Source: an uncultured Collinsella sp.
GTDB taxonomy: Bacteria > Actinomycetota > Coriobacteriia > Coriobacteriales > Coriobacteriaceae
Direction: 5' to 3'
Assembly (NCBI GenBank): GCA_958427355.1
Contig: CAUACA010000003.1
Location: 1 to 64,000 of the forward strand
DNA: 64,000 nt
Numbering within the stretch: position 1 is the stretch's first letter; every line of letters begins with the position of its first letter. The notes under the pieces were generated by a model. That model had not been told where the DNA came from and made no database searches. It saw nothing but the letters and a program-made list of their open reading frames with translations. The position numbers and the translations under genes are program-made. Shown here piece by piece: positions 15,693-24,561 of this stretch.

Positions 15693-16661
15693 GTGAACGC
15701 ACACAATCTGGTTCAGGAAATTATCGAGCGCAAGGGCAAGATTGAGAACGTCTTTTGGATCGCCTGCGGCGGTTCGATGATCGACCTGATGCCGGCCAAC
15801 GAGCTGCTCAAGCGCGAGGCCACCACGTTTGCCTCGACGGTCTACACGGCGCGCGAGTTTTGCCTGATGGCTCCCAAGAGTCTTGGCGAGAAATCACTCG
15901 TCATCGCCTGCAGCCACAGCGGCAATACGCAGGAGGTCGTCGACGGTTGCGAGATGGCGCTGGCAGCCGGCGCCGAGGTCGTGGCCATGACCGACTGCGA
16001 GGGCTCCAAGATTGATAACGGCAAGTGGACCACCTGGGTCTATCCGTGGGGCGAAGGCGTGCCGCAGGCCGAGGTTCCGCAAGGCATCGGCGTCCTGATG
16101 GCTGCCGAGCTGCTCGACCAGCAGGAGGGTTACGAGGCACTCGCCGACATGTACGCCGGCCTTAAGCAGATGGATGCGCTGTTGCCCGCTGCCCGTGAGA
16201 AGGTCAACGCCGAGCTGGGCGATCGCTTTGCCGAGCTCTGCCAGCAGCATAAGTTCTTCTATATCCTGGGTTCCGGCCCCAACTTTAGCCAGACCTACGC
16301 CATGGCCATCTGCTCGCTCATGGAGATGCAGTGGCAGCACTGCTGCTATATCCACTCCGGCGAGTATTTCCACGGCCCGTTTGAGGCCACCGAGCCCGGC
16401 GTGTTCTACTTTGTGCAGCTCGGATCGGGCGAGTGCCGCCCCATGGAGGAGCGCGCGCTCGCGTTCCTCAACACGCACACCGATACAGTCATGGTGCTCG
16501 ATGCACTCGAGTACGGCGTAGGCGAGGTGCCCGCCAGCGTGCGTTCGTTCTTGGAGCCGATCTTCTTCTACAACATGAGCTGCGAGCTGCGCGCCGCCCG
16601 CGGCAAGGTGTTTGACCACAGCCCCGAGGTTCGTCGCTACATGGGCATCGAGCAGTACTAG
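15693..16661 (+). CDS. SIS-domain sugar isomerase/deglycase, FrlB-like (module 3)
   Basis: A 322-residue double-SIS protein. VFWIACGGSMIDLMPANELL, VIACSHSGNTQEVVDGCEMAL, HSGEYFHGPFEATEPGVFYF and the C-terminal VRRYMGIEQY follow the FrlB pattern closely (FrlB has GEFRHGPLEIVEPG and ends RRYYGGLVEY). Of the four paralogues here it looks the most FrlB-like by these motifs. It starts with GTG 15693 behind an AAGGAGGA site. It has its own upstream GntR gene and operators but no PTS, so its phosphorylated substrate must come through another transporter. A converging 2-hydroxyacid dehydrogenase follows. Predicted role: fructosamine-6-phosphate deglycase (inference). Confidence 0.87.
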   Translation: MNAHNLVQEIIERKGKIENVFWIACGGSMIDLMPANELLKREATTFASTVYTAREFCLMAPKSLGEKSLVIACSHSGNTQEVVDGCEMALAAGAEVVAMTDCEGSKIDNGKWTTWVYPWGEGVPQAEVPQGIGVLMAAELLDQQEGYEALADMYAGLKQMDALLPAAREKVNAELGDRFAELCQQHKFFYILGSGPNFSQTYAMAICSLMEMQWQHCCYIHSGEYFHGPFEATEPGVFYFVQLGSGECRPMEERALAFLNTHTDTVMVLDALEYGVGEVPASVRSFLEPIFFYNMSCELRAARGKVFDHSPEVRRYMGIEQY

Positions 16662-16712
16662 GTAACGGGAAAAGCATTCACCTTCGATTCGCAAGTGAAC
16701 AGCGTGCGTAAA

Positions 16713-16750
16713 AAGCGGGCCGCGCCGGGGATTTCCGGCGCGGCCCGCTT
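16713..16750 (-). terminator. Intrinsic terminator of the dehydrogenase gene
   Basis: A 16-pair perfect stem, AAGCGGGCCGCGCCGG with its complement. On the minus strand it is followed by TTTTTACGC. On the plus strand no T run follows, so it mainly serves the minus-strand gene. Confidence 0.88.
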
Positions 16751-16792
16751 GGTATTGCGCTTAGATTCGCGAGGTGTCGCGGCAACCGACGC

Positions 16793-17770
16793 TTACTTGG
16801 CGTCGTAGGCCTCGGCATCCCACCAGTCGAGCTGGGCGATGTTGTCGCGAATGTGCTGGCAGCTCTTGTGGAAGCCCTCGAGCTCGTGCTCGGACAGGTC
16901 GAGCGTGTAGACCTCCTCGACGCCCTCGGCGCCGATCACGCACGGCAGGGAGGTAAAGATACCCTCCTCGCCATAATGGCCGGTCATGAGCGTGGATGCC
17001 GAAAGCACGGCGTGCTCGTTGTGCAGCACGGCGGCGCAGACGCGCGCGGCGGAGTTGGCGACGGCGTACTCGGTGCACTGCTTGCCCTGGTAGGTCACAT
17101 AGCCGCCCTTGCGTGCAAGCTCCTCGATCTCCATGTGGTCGAAGGCGTACTTGTCGGGGTTCTCGGCCTGAAGTTCGTTGAGGCTCTTACCGGCGATGGT
17201 TGCGGCTTTAAAGGCGGCAAGCTGGCTAAAACCGTGCTCGCCGATCATGTAGGCGTCGATGGACTTGGGGCTCACGCCGACCTTCTTGGAGATCTCGGTG
17301 CGAAGGCGGGCGGAGTCCAGGCCGCAGCCCGAGCCGATGATCTTCTTGGGATCATAGCCGGTCAGGTGCCACAGCTCGGTGCACACGACGTCGCAGGGGT
17401 TGGAGATGCTCACGAAGATGCCGTCAAAGCCGGCGTCGACGATGCGCTTGGCAAAGGTGCGGGCGGCGTCGGTGGTAAAGAACAGCTCGCCGTCGCGGTT
17501 GCCGGCGGCCAGTGCGACCTTGCCGGCGGCGTTGACGATGACGTCGCAGCAGGCAAGCTCCTCGTAGTGGTCGTAGCAGTTGACGATCTTGGTGTTGTAC
17601 GGGACAAACGAAAGGGAGTCGCGCAGGTCCTGGACCTCGGACGTCACCTTGGCCTGGTTGATATCGCACAGGTACAGCTCATCGGCAATGCCCTGCATGA
17701 GCAGACTGTTGGCAACATGTGCTCCTACGTGGCCCTGGCCGACCACACCGATCTTACGCGTCTGGTACAT
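16793..17770 (-). CDS. L-lactate / L-2-hydroxyisocaproate dehydrogenase family protein
   Basis: A 325-residue NAD-dependent 2-hydroxyacid dehydrogenase of the LDH/MDH family. KIGVVGQGHVGAHVANSLL is the dinucleotide loop and YLCDIN holds the Asp that selects NAD. SISNPCDVV and MIGEHGFSQ carry the substrate-binding Asn and the catalytic His. The active-site loop reads GKVALAAGNRDGELFF instead of the usual Gln-Lys-Pro-Gly-Glu-Thr-Arg, and resembles L-2-hydroxyisocaproate dehydrogenase, so larger 2-oxoacids are possible substrates besides pyruvate. The start is taken as the ATG at 17770, 7 bases after AAAGGA. A fermentative role, regenerating NAD, is inferred. Confidence 0.85.
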   Translation of the reverse strand: MYQTRKIGVVGQGHVGAHVANSLLMQGIADELYLCDINQAKVTSEVQDLRDSLSFVPYNTKIVNCYDHYEELACCDVIVNAAGKVALAAGNRDGELFFTTDAARTFAKRIVDAGFDGIFVSISNPCDVVCTELWHLTGYDPKKIIGSGCGLDSARLRTEISKKVGVSPKSIDAYMIGEHGFSQLAAFKAATIAGKSLNELQAENPDKYAFDHMEIEELARKGGYVTYQGKQCTEYAVANSAARVCAAVLHNEHAVLSASTLMTGHYGEEGIFTSLPCVIGAEGVEEVYTLDLSEHELEGFHKSCQHIRDNIAQLDWWDAEAYDAK

Positions 17771-17980
17771 ATATGTATCCTTTCGGCCGAGTTTTTCGCG
17801 TCGAACCATTGTAACGTCCTGCTGCCACTTTGCTAGGCTAAAGCGCCATAGATTTTTGGGCATGCCTTAATCTCTACTTTTGGAGTGATTTGGGCCGCTG
17901 ACGGCATCGCTGGGCGATATGCTCGCGCGGATGGGGCCGCTCGTTGTACCATAGCTGCAACTGACTCGTAAGGAGCATCC

Positions 17981-18907
17981 ATGCCCATTCGCATCCCCGA
18001 CGCCCTCCCTGCCGCCGCGCAGCTCGAGAGCGAGAACATCTTTGTCATGACCGAGTACCGCGCGCTGCACCAAGACATCCGTCCGCTGCGCGTGCTCATC
18101 CTCAACCTCATGCCCACCAAGATCGCCACCGAGACGCAGATCATGCGCAAGCTCTCCAACACGCCGCTGCAGGTGGAGGTGGACCTGCTGCGCACGAAAA
18201 CGCACGAGGCCACGCACGTGAGCGCCGGCCACCTGGAGACGTTCTATCGCACGTTCGACGACATCCGCGACATCCACTACGACGGCCTGATCATCACGGG
18301 CGCGCCGGTGGAGCAGATGCCGTTCGAGGAGGTCGACTACTGGCCCGAGCTCTGCCAGATCATGGATTGGTCCACCACGCACGTGCACTCCACGCTGCAC
18401 ATTTGTTGGGGCGCGCAGGCCGGTCTGTACCATCATTACGGTATCCAGAAGTATGACCTGCCGGCAAAGGCAAGCGGCGTGTTCGAGCATTATCTGGTGA
18501 AGCCGCAAAGCCCGCTGGTCCGCGGCTTTGACGACCGCTTCTATGCCGTACATTCGCGCAACACCGATGTGCGTCGCGAGGACGTGGAGGCCGAGCCGCA
18601 GCTTGAGGTCGTGGCCGTGTCCGACGAGGTGGGCCTGTACATCGTCAAGTCGACCGACAGCCATCGCTTCTTTGTCTTTGGCCATCCCGAGTACGATACC
18701 GACACGTTGCGCCTGGAGTACGAGCGCGACGTGAAGCGCGGCCTCAACCCTCAGGTGCCGGCGCACTACTTTCCGGGTGACGACCCCACCGCCGAGCCGC
18801 GCAACGTCTGGCGCAGCCAGGCTCAGCTGTTCTACACCAACTGGCTCAACTACTACGTCTACCAGACCACGCCCTACGACCTGGCCCGCGCCGGCGAGGA
18901 GCACTAG
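17981..18907 (+). CDS. metA: Homoserine O-acyltransferase, MetA family
   Basis: A 308-residue enzyme that activates L-homoserine with an acyl-CoA (succinyl- or acetyl-CoA) as the first committed step of methionine synthesis. The glutamine-amidotransferase-like fold is visible: [50 protein letters not shown] with the acyl-accepting Cys142, and [14 protein letters not shown] with the catalytic His and Glu. Many MetA-type enzymes in Gram-positive gut bacteria use acetyl-CoA, so the acyl donor is left open. Length is normal. The ATG follows AAGGAG. No SAM riboswitch or other leader was seen upstream. Confidence 0.94.
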   Translation: MPIRIPDALPAAAQLESENIFVMTEYRALHQDIRPLRVLILNLMPTKIATETQIMRKLSNTPLQVEVDLLRTKTHEATHVSAGHLETFYRTFDDIRDIHYDGLIITGAPVEQMPFEEVDYWPELCQIMDWSTTHVHSTLHICWGAQAGLYHHYGIQKYDLPAKASGVFEHYLVKPQSPLVRGFDDRFYAVHSRNTDVRREDVEAEPQLEVVAVSDEVGLYIVKSTDSHRFFVFGHPEYDTDTLRLEYERDVKRGLNPQVPAHYFPGDDPTAEPRNVWRSQAQLFYTNWLNYYVYQTTPYDLARAGEEH

Positions 18908-18949
18908 GCTGCGATGGTACTGCTGTAGCCGTGGCTGATGTGGCGGCGA

Positions 18950-19546
18950 TTAGGCGCTGATGATGTGGGGTAGCGGCAGGTCGTGAGCGTCGGTGGGAAC
19001 GCGGTCGACACGCTGCTCGTCAAAGGCGATGCCGATGATTTGGCATGCGGGCGAGAGCATGGGCAGATAGCGGTCATAGCAACCGCCGCCGTAGCCCAGG
19101 CGCGCGCCGGTTTGGTCGAAGGCCACGAGCGGCACGACGATCATGTCGAGAGCTTCGGCAGGCACGATAGGGAAGTGGTTGCTGTCGATGTCCGTGGCCG
19201 CGAAGGCCCGCGTGGGGTGGGCGATAAACGGCGCCGCGGACGCATCGTCGGCGGCAACTGCCCGCATGCACATGCGCTGGCCACAAGCTGCGGCGTCTGT
19301 TGCCGAGAACATGCACGGATAGGCCACGCGCCAGCCGTGTTTGGCGGCCGCAGCGGCAAACGCGGCTGGGTCGACCTCGGAACCCATCGCGGCATAGACG
19401 GCAACGATGCGCGGCGCCGCGGCATCCAAGCGGCCCAGCAGCTCAACCAGCCGCGCACAGATATCAGCAGACTTCGCCGCCCGCACATCCAAATCAATCG
19501 CATCGCGCCGGGCAATCACCGCTCGCCGCAATTTAGCCTTGTCCAT
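18950..19546 (-). CDS. 5-formyltetrahydrofolate cyclo-ligase
   Basis: A 198-residue enzyme that converts 5-formyl-THF to 5,10-methenyl-THF using ATP. The N-terminal KAKLRRAVIARRDAID (ATP/phosphate-binding basic helix) and the C-terminal signature GARLGYGGGCYDRYLP are diagnostic. The start is the ATG at 19546, 5 bases after AGAGGAGG; an upstream in-frame ATG at 19573 would read through that site. Repeat A copy 5 lies immediately upstream of its ribosome site, in the same relative orientation as in front of the HAD gene. Confidence 0.92.
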   Translation of the reverse strand: MDKAKLRRAVIARRDAIDLDVRAAKSADICARLVELLGRLDAAAPRIVAVYAAMGSEVDPAAFAAAAAKHGWRVAYPCMFSATDAAACGQRMCMRAVAADDASAAPFIAHPTRAFAATDIDSNHFPIVPAEALDMIVVPLVAFDQTGARLGYGGGCYDRYLPMLSPACQIIGIAFDEQRVDRVPTDAHDLPLPHIISA

Positions 19547-19564
19547 CCCAACCTCCTCTAGCAA

Positions 19565-19609
19565 ACCTGCCAAAAAGGGACAGGTTTATTTTGGCGGGTT
19601 TTATCTGGG
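19565..19609 (+). repeat. Palindromic repeat A, copy 5
   Basis: ACCTGCCAAAAAGGGACAG at the left and TTTATCTGGG at the right. Read on the minus strand it ends just ahead of the folate-enzyme ribosome site, mirroring copy 2 and the HAD gene. Confidence 0.85.
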
Positions 19610-19680
19610 TAAACAGCAAAAACAACCACGAAGGGGACACATGCACCTTCGTGGCGGTCTGTGCCGTGATGGGCGTCTGC

Positions 19681-19833
19681 GGCGGTTTGTCTCGATCTGT
19701 AACAGTAACTCGGCAAAATTGGACTTAGATGTTACAGATTGAGACAAAGAGCTAGTGCCGTTCGGGAACGTCTTGATCTGTAACATCTGGAGCCGATATT
19801 GCCGTCTAGATGTACAGATCGAGACAAACCGCC
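19681..19833. repeat. Four-armed inverted repeat built on TTTGTCTCGATCTGTAACA
   Basis: The outer arms are GGCGGTTTGTCTCGATCTGT (from 19681) and ACAGATCGAGACAAACCGCC (to 19833). Two inner arms are TGTTACAGATTGAGACAAAG (19730-19749) and TCTTGATCTGTAACATC (19771-19787). The element can fold as two hairpins or one cruciform. It is non-coding and sits in the 368-bp gap between two minus-strand genes. No transposase is nearby; it looks like a MITE-type or repetitive extragenic element. Confidence 0.8.
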
Positions 19834-19868
19834 GCGGTGGGCTGCGCCGCCTCGCCCAAGCCGCAGAA

Positions 19869-19907
19869 AAAGGTAGATTTCCGGGCATGTCCCAAAAATC
19901 TACCTTT
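19869..19907 (-). terminator. Intrinsic terminator of the M16 peptidase gene
   Basis: AAAGGTAGATTT pairs with AAATCTACCTTT; on the minus strand it runs into TTTTTCTGC. A degenerate relative occurs at about 17848-17880 between the dehydrogenase and metA. Confidence 0.85.
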
Positions 19908-19914
19908 GTTGTGG

Positions 19915-22900
19915 TTAGCCCAGCAGGTCGATGACGTTGAAGCCGGCGTTGCTCTTGGCGATGACGTCTCGGCCGCCAAAGACGCAGGTGGGCGAGGTGG
20001 CCGCGATGCGCGTGACGTCGGCGCCGAGCGAGCGCAGCTCACCGGGCGTGGCGGCGAGCATCTGGGCGCGGCGCTCCTCGCGTGCATGCGGATCGAGTCC
20101 GGCCAGGTAGGTCGTGTTGCGGCGCTTGGTGAGCGCGTACGGCTTCACCGGCGCGTCCATGCCGCTCACGCAGCTCACGATAAAGCCCTCAAAGGCGGCC
20201 TCGTCGGGCTCAAAGCTGCCGAGCCATTCGCCTGCGCGCGCCACGCGCTCAATCGAGGGGTCGATTGCCGGGTCGCGGTAGGTGTAGAACGCCGCCTGAC
20301 GCTCGCCGGCCGCGCGGAATCCGCAGCCGTACGCACCACCCTTCACGCGGATCTCGTTCCACAGGTAGTCGTAGGAGAGCGCGTTGGCGGCAACCGCCCA
20401 GGCGCCCGTCACGTCAATGCCCAGGCGACGCGGATCGCACGCACGCGCGGCAAAACAGATGTCGCTGGGGATGACAAAAGCCTCGTGGCGGTCGCACGGC
20501 GCCGGCACCACGAGCGCGTCGCGGCCGGCATCGGCGCCGTCGCCAGCGTCCAGCCCCAGGTCGCCCGCGGCATCCCAGTACGCGTCAAAGTCCTCGTCGC
20601 TGCCGGTAAAGCTCGCCATGCAGCCGTCGGCCACAAAGATGCGGCCCGCCAGCTCGGTAAGCTTGGCGCGCAGGCCGTCCAGGCGCTCGTCAAAGTGGTC
20701 GAGCAGATCGCGCAGGAACAGATAGAAATCAACGCCCGAAAGCTGCTCGCGCACCACGGCCGAAGGCGAGCTGTAGCTCATCGCGCGACCGAGCGCCGCC
20801 GAGTGGCCGTTGTTGATAAAGCCCTGCTCAAGCCCAATGCGAATCTGCGTGAGCACGTCGCGCATGCGGTCGGCGTCGGCGTCTGCCAAAAGCGTGCTCG
20901 ACCATACCTCGCGCGGCAGACTCGCCAGTGCATCGATCTTCTCGGACAGGGCGCCGGCGCTCACCAGCAGGTAGGGGCGCACGCCGTCTACTTCGGGCTG
21001 CGTCATGACTTCGGTCGTAAAGCTCAAAAAGCCCAGCTTGCCGGCGAGCAAGTTGTCGAGTTCCTCGGCCGAGTGCTCGCTCGTGGGCAGCTGTTTGAGC
21101 AGGCGGCAGAGCAGCGTCACATAGGGCAGGTCCTCAAACGCGACGCAGCTCAGGTCGAAATACTGCATGGCGTAGGCCAGACGGTTGGTGGGGATGCCGT
21201 GGCGCAGGCAGGGGATGGGCGCGGTCGTGTCCACGACCAGTGGCGGCTCGGGGCGCGCCTCGCCAATGTCGGACACGCGCAGGCGCGGCAGCGTGGCCTT
21301 GGCCTCGGGTGTGTCTTCCGCCTCCTGCGCGGCACGCAGCGCGGCCGTGCGTTCGACCACGTCGGCCAGCTCGGCATCGGTCATGGCATCGCGCTTGGCT
21401 GCCAGCTCGGCGGCCTCGGCACCCTCCGAACCCTCGGCGGCGTCCACCGGCACCAGCTCGACCAGTGCCATGTGATCGTTCTGCAGCACCAGTTCGCGCA
21501 GCAGGTCCTCAAAATAGCTGCCGTCCAGGTCGCCGCGCAGCTCCTCGTACACCGGGCCGTACTTGAGCGCCAGCGTCGCGGCGTCGTCATCGTAGAGCCA
21601 CGTGCTCAGCGCGTCGCACGCAATGGCCACGCCGTCGGCGATACCGTAGTCGCGCTGGCGCAGGTCGTATTCGTTGCTGCTGATGATGGCTTCCAGGCGC
21701 TCGTGCGGAACGCCATGCTCGCATAGGTCGCGGCAGGCGTCCTGGAACATGCGGCGCAGCTCGCGCGCCACGCCGGGCTGCGCGTTTTGCAGCATGATGA
21801 GCTCGTAGGGCTGCAGGCTCTCGGCCGCGGTGTAGCTCACCACGTTGCCGCCCAGGCCGGCGGCCAGAATGGCCTTCTTAACCGGTGCTTCGTTGGAGCC
21901 CAGCAGTGCCTCGAACAGGATATCCGCCGCGATCGTGCGTTTGCGGTCGAGCGCGCTGCCCAGCACCAGGCCCAGGCCCACCAGGGCGTTCTCGGGTGTA
22001 GTGGCCATCTCGACGCGCTTGTACTCGCAGGTCACGGGTGCCTGCACGCCCAGCGGATTGGGCGCCAGCGTGGACGGGTCCTCGCCGGCGGCGACGGCAG
22101 CGTCCATGCGGCAGCTCGCGGCACTCGGCTGCGACAGATAACGCTCGTCCAAAAACGCCAGCGCGCGGTCCACATCTAGGTCGCCGTAGAGCGTTATATA
22201 AGAGTTGGAAGGATTGTAGTGGCGCGCGTGCGTGTCCAGGAACTGCTCGTAGGTGAGCGCGGGAATCGCGCGCGGGTCGCCGCCGCTCTCGTGCGCATAG
22301 GCGGTGTCGGGATAGAGCGCGGCGTTGATGGCGTCGTCCAGCACGCTCATGGGGTCGGACAGCGCGCCCTTCATCTCGTTAAACACCACGCCGTTATAGC
22401 GCAGCGTGCCCTCGCGCAGGCTGGCGGGGCTGCCGTCGCCCTCGCCCTCGGCGCTCTCTGGCAGATCCAGCTCGTAGTGCCAGCCCTCCTGCTCAAAAAT
22501 GGTGGGCTTGGTATAGATGGCCGGGTTGAACACCGCGTCCAGGTACACGTCCATCAGGTTATACAGATCCTGCTCGTTGGTGGTGGCAACGGGGTAGATG
22601 GTCTTGTCGGGGTAGGTCATGGCGTTGAGGAACGTCTGCATGGAGCTCTTGATCAGGTCGACAAACGGCTCCTTGACGGGGAACTTGGCCGATCCGCACA
22701 GCACCGAGTGCTCAAGAATATGGAACACGCCGGTAGAATCGGCCGGCGGCGTCTTAAAGCCAATGGCAAAGGCCTTGTTTTCGTCGTCGCACGCCAGGTA
22801 CAGCAGGCGAGCGCCCGATGCGGTGTGGCGCAGCACGTAGGCGTCCGAGTCGAGCTCGGGCACGGTCTCGCAGCGCTCGACGGTAAAGCCGTGGCAGGTG

Positions 22901-22959
22901 GTACCGGGCACCAGCAGCGCGGCAGCAGCGGCGCGCGGGTCGGTTGAGGTGGTGGGCAT
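19915..22959 (-). CDS. Insulinase-family M16C metallopeptidase (PreP-like)
   Basis: A 1014-residue zinc peptidase. The inverted zinc motif is in STGVFHILEHSVLCGS (His80, Glu83, His84). The following KEPFVDLIKSSMQTFLNAMTY-type segment, the long insert and a second half with no second zinc motif match the M16C group (presequence protease, falcilysin, CYM1). These enclose unfolded peptides in a two-halved chamber and degrade them. No signal peptide is visible, so a cytoplasmic peptide-recycling role is inferred. The start is the ATG at 22959 after AGGAGG; the frame stays open 58 codons further upstream without a ribosome site. Length fits the family (about 970-1050). Confidence 0.92.
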   Translation of the reverse strand: MPTTSTDPRAAAAALLVPGTTCHGFTVERCETVPELDSDAYVLRHTASGARLLYLACDDENKAFAIGFKTPPADSTGVFHILEHSVLCGSAKFPVKEPFVDLIKSSMQTFLNAMTYPDKTIYPVATTNEQDLYNLMDVYLDAVFNPAIYTKPTIFEQEGWHYELDLPESAEGEGDGSPASLREGTLRYNGVVFNEMKGALSDPMSVLDDAINAALYPDTAYAHESGGDPRAIPALTYEQFLDTHARHYNPSNSYITLYGDLDVDRALAFLDERYLSQPSAASCRMDAAVAAGEDPSTLAPNPLGVQAPVTCEYKRVEMATTPENALVGLGLVLGSALDRKRTIAADILFEALLGSNEAPVKKAILAAGLGGNVVSYTAAESLQPYELIMLQNAQPGVARELRRMFQDACRDLCEHGVPHERLEAIISSNEYDLRQRDYGIADGVAIACDALSTWLYDDDAATLALKYGPVYEELRGDLDGSYFEDLLRELVLQNDHMALVELVPVDAAEGSEGAEAAELAAKRDAMTDAELADVVERTAALRAAQEAEDTPEAKATLPRLRVSDIGEARPEPPLVVDTTAPIPCLRHGIPTNRLAYAMQYFDLSCVAFEDLPYVTLLCRLLKQLPTSEHSAEELDNLLAGKLGFLSFTTEVMTQPEVDGVRPYLLVSAGALSEKIDALASLPREVWSSTLLADADADRMRDVLTQIRIGLEQGFINNGHSAALGRAMSYSSPSAVVREQLSGVDFYLFLRDLLDHFDERLDGLRAKLTELAGRIFVADGCMASFTGSDEDFDAYWDAAGDLGLDAGDGADAGRDALVVPAPCDRHEAFVIPSDICFAARACDPRRLGIDVTGAWAVAANALSYDYLWNEIRVKGGAYGCGFRAAGERQAAFYTYRDPAIDPSIERVARAGEWLGSFEPDEAAFEGFIVSCVSGMDAPVKPYALTKRRNTTYLAGLDPHAREERRAQMLAATPGELRSLGADVTRIAATSPTCVFGGRDVIAKSNAGFNVIDLLG

Positions 22960-23230
22960 ATGCAGCCTCCTTTGACGCCCCAGCGGGGGCGAATCGAGTC
23001 GAATCCTCGAGAGTATACCCATATGGGGCCGCGGCTCTGCGGCGAACTGGAGACGATGTGGGTGGACTAGCCTAGCTAGGTTAATAACGAATGCCGCGGG
23101 TAGCCGCTGCACCCCGCTAAAGTGAAATAACACCCCGTTTACCGAATCATTTAGGAAATATATGGACTCCTAAAAAGTTCTAATACAATATAAGTCATCT
23201 ATCTATAAGCTGCTGATTCCTTGCAAAGGT

Positions 23231-23944
23231 ATGGTTGATATGGTTGAAGCAAATAGCGTTATCCCCCTGTACAAACAGATTGTCCGTGCGCTCTCTGATT
23301 CGATCGCCAACGGCACGTACCGTCCGGGAGATAAGCTTCCGACCGAGGCGGAGCTCATCGAGCAATTTGGCGTGAGCCGAATAACGGTTCGCTCCGCAAT
23401 TAAAGAAATGGAAGATGCTGGGCTTGTTGAGAAGGCCCGCGGAAAGGGCACGTTCGTTTCGTCGGACACACAGATGTATGCCGCGGACGACCGTGAGAGC
23501 TTTACCCATTCGTGCCAGCTTGCGGGAAAACAGGCGTCTACCAGGGTTCTCGCAATGGGCTGGGACTTCCCAAGCCTACGAGACGCGAAGTTCCTGGGCG
23601 TAGACGATACCCAAAAGGTATTGCGTAGTCGTCGTCTACGCCTTGTGGATGACAAGCCCACGATGCTGGAAACCAATAGCTATTCCGCTGCACTTTCTTT
23701 TTTGGAGCATGAGTCCCTCGAGGATTCGCTGATGGCGGTACTCGATCGCCAGGGAATCAAGATGGGTCCCAACACGCGTACGCTCGAGGTCTGCTATGCG
23801 AGCGAGCTCGAGGCGGCATACCTTAACGTGGAACTGGACTCTCCGCTGCTTCTGTTTGTCGATAGACGTTATGCTCCAAGCGGCGAGCCGCTTTTCATCT
23901 CCCGTCAGGTGTACTGCACCGAGCGACTGAAGTTCTATTTGTAA
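23231..23944 (+). CDS. GntR/HutC-family transcriptional regulator (UTRA domain, module 4)
   Basis: A 237-residue regulator, first gene of module 4. Winged helix: VIPLYKQIVRALSDSIANGTY, LPTEAELIEQFGVSRITVRSAI, RGKGTFVSSD. UTRA domain: VLRSRRLRLVDDKPTMLETN and LLFVDRRYAPSGEPLFISRQ. It is closer to the regulator at 2178 in its last strand than to those at 11769 and 14793. Codon use is more relaxed than in the SIS genes. It reads in the same direction as the PTS operon beginning at 24080, with a 135-bp AT-rich spacer. The ATG at 23231 is used; an ATG at 23240 is possible. Likely controls the downstream PTS/SIS genes. Confidence 0.92.
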   Translation: MVDMVEANSVIPLYKQIVRALSDSIANGTYRPGDKLPTEAELIEQFGVSRITVRSAIKEMEDAGLVEKARGKGTFVSSDTQMYAADDRESFTHSCQLAGKQASTRVLAMGWDFPSLRDAKFLGVDDTQKVLRSRRLRLVDDKPTMLETNSYSAALSFLEHESLEDSLMAVLDRQGIKMGPNTRTLEVCYASELEAAYLNVELDSPLLLFVDRRYAPSGEPLFISRQVYCTERLKFYL

Positions 23945-24079
23945 ATTAGAGATAGATTAGTCAATTTACCGACCAATTGTTACCGTTCACGGATTTGGAA
24001 AATAGACACACCACGTAGGGCAGATTGCTAATATACTTTGTTATGACAATATAGTACGTCCTATTGGTATTGGAGAACT

Positions 24080-24499
24080 ATGAATAAGATATTGCTAGCG
24101 AGTCATGGTTATCTCGCCCAAGGCATGAAAAGCTCTCTGGAGATTCTGATGGGCACTAACGACCGAATCGAGTGCCTGTGTGCCTATATCGATGACGACA
24201 CGAGGGATGTCGCAGCGCTTATCGATGCTTGGATGGAGTCGAAGGACCCTGCCGACTCTTGGTTTGTCGTGACTGACATCTTTGGTGGCTCTGTAAACAA
24301 CGAATTCATTCAGAGGCAGACCGCCGGATCGTTTACGTTGATCACCGGAATGAACTTGCCGCTGCTGGTGGAAATGGCTACACAGCTGGACTCCCTGGAT
24401 GCGGACAAGGCCAAAGCCGCGGTCGAGGGATCACGTTCGTTTATCATGCTTTGTGAGGCGGCGGACATGCTTGCCGATGTCGAAGAAGAAGAGTTCTAG
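24080..24499 (+). CDS. PTS mannose/sorbose-family IIA subunit
   Basis: A 139-residue single-domain EIIA. MNKILLASHGYLAQGMKSSL holds the phospho-His9; VVTDIFGGSVNNEFIQ and LITGMNLPLLVEMA are family motifs. It receives phosphate from HPr and hands it to the separate IIB encoded 62 bases downstream. The first PTS in the window has these two domains fused, so the two systems are not simple recent duplicates. The promoter upstream contains TTGTTATGACAATA, a small palindrome. Codon use is relaxed compared with the SIS gene of the same operon. Confidence 0.93.
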   Translation: MNKILLASHGYLAQGMKSSLEILMGTNDRIECLCAYIDDDTRDVAALIDAWMESKDPADSWFVVTDIFGGSVNNEFIQRQTAGSFTLITGMNLPLLVEMATQLDSLDADKAKAAVEGSRSFIMLCEAADMLADVEEEEF

Positions 24500-24561
24500 C
24501 TCAAGCTTCAACGAATAATTCAACCCTGTCATTACCTTTATTACGTGCGGAGATGATTACG

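Noticed and set aside
17860..17980. A SAM or methionine riboswitch before metA
   Set aside because: The leader is about 110 bases and shows none of the conserved SAM-riboswitch words or a terminator; only a degenerate terminator-like repeat is present.
19810..21726. A 638-codon plus-strand frame
   Set aside because: Shadow of the M16C peptidase on the other strand; no domain or ribosome site supports it.
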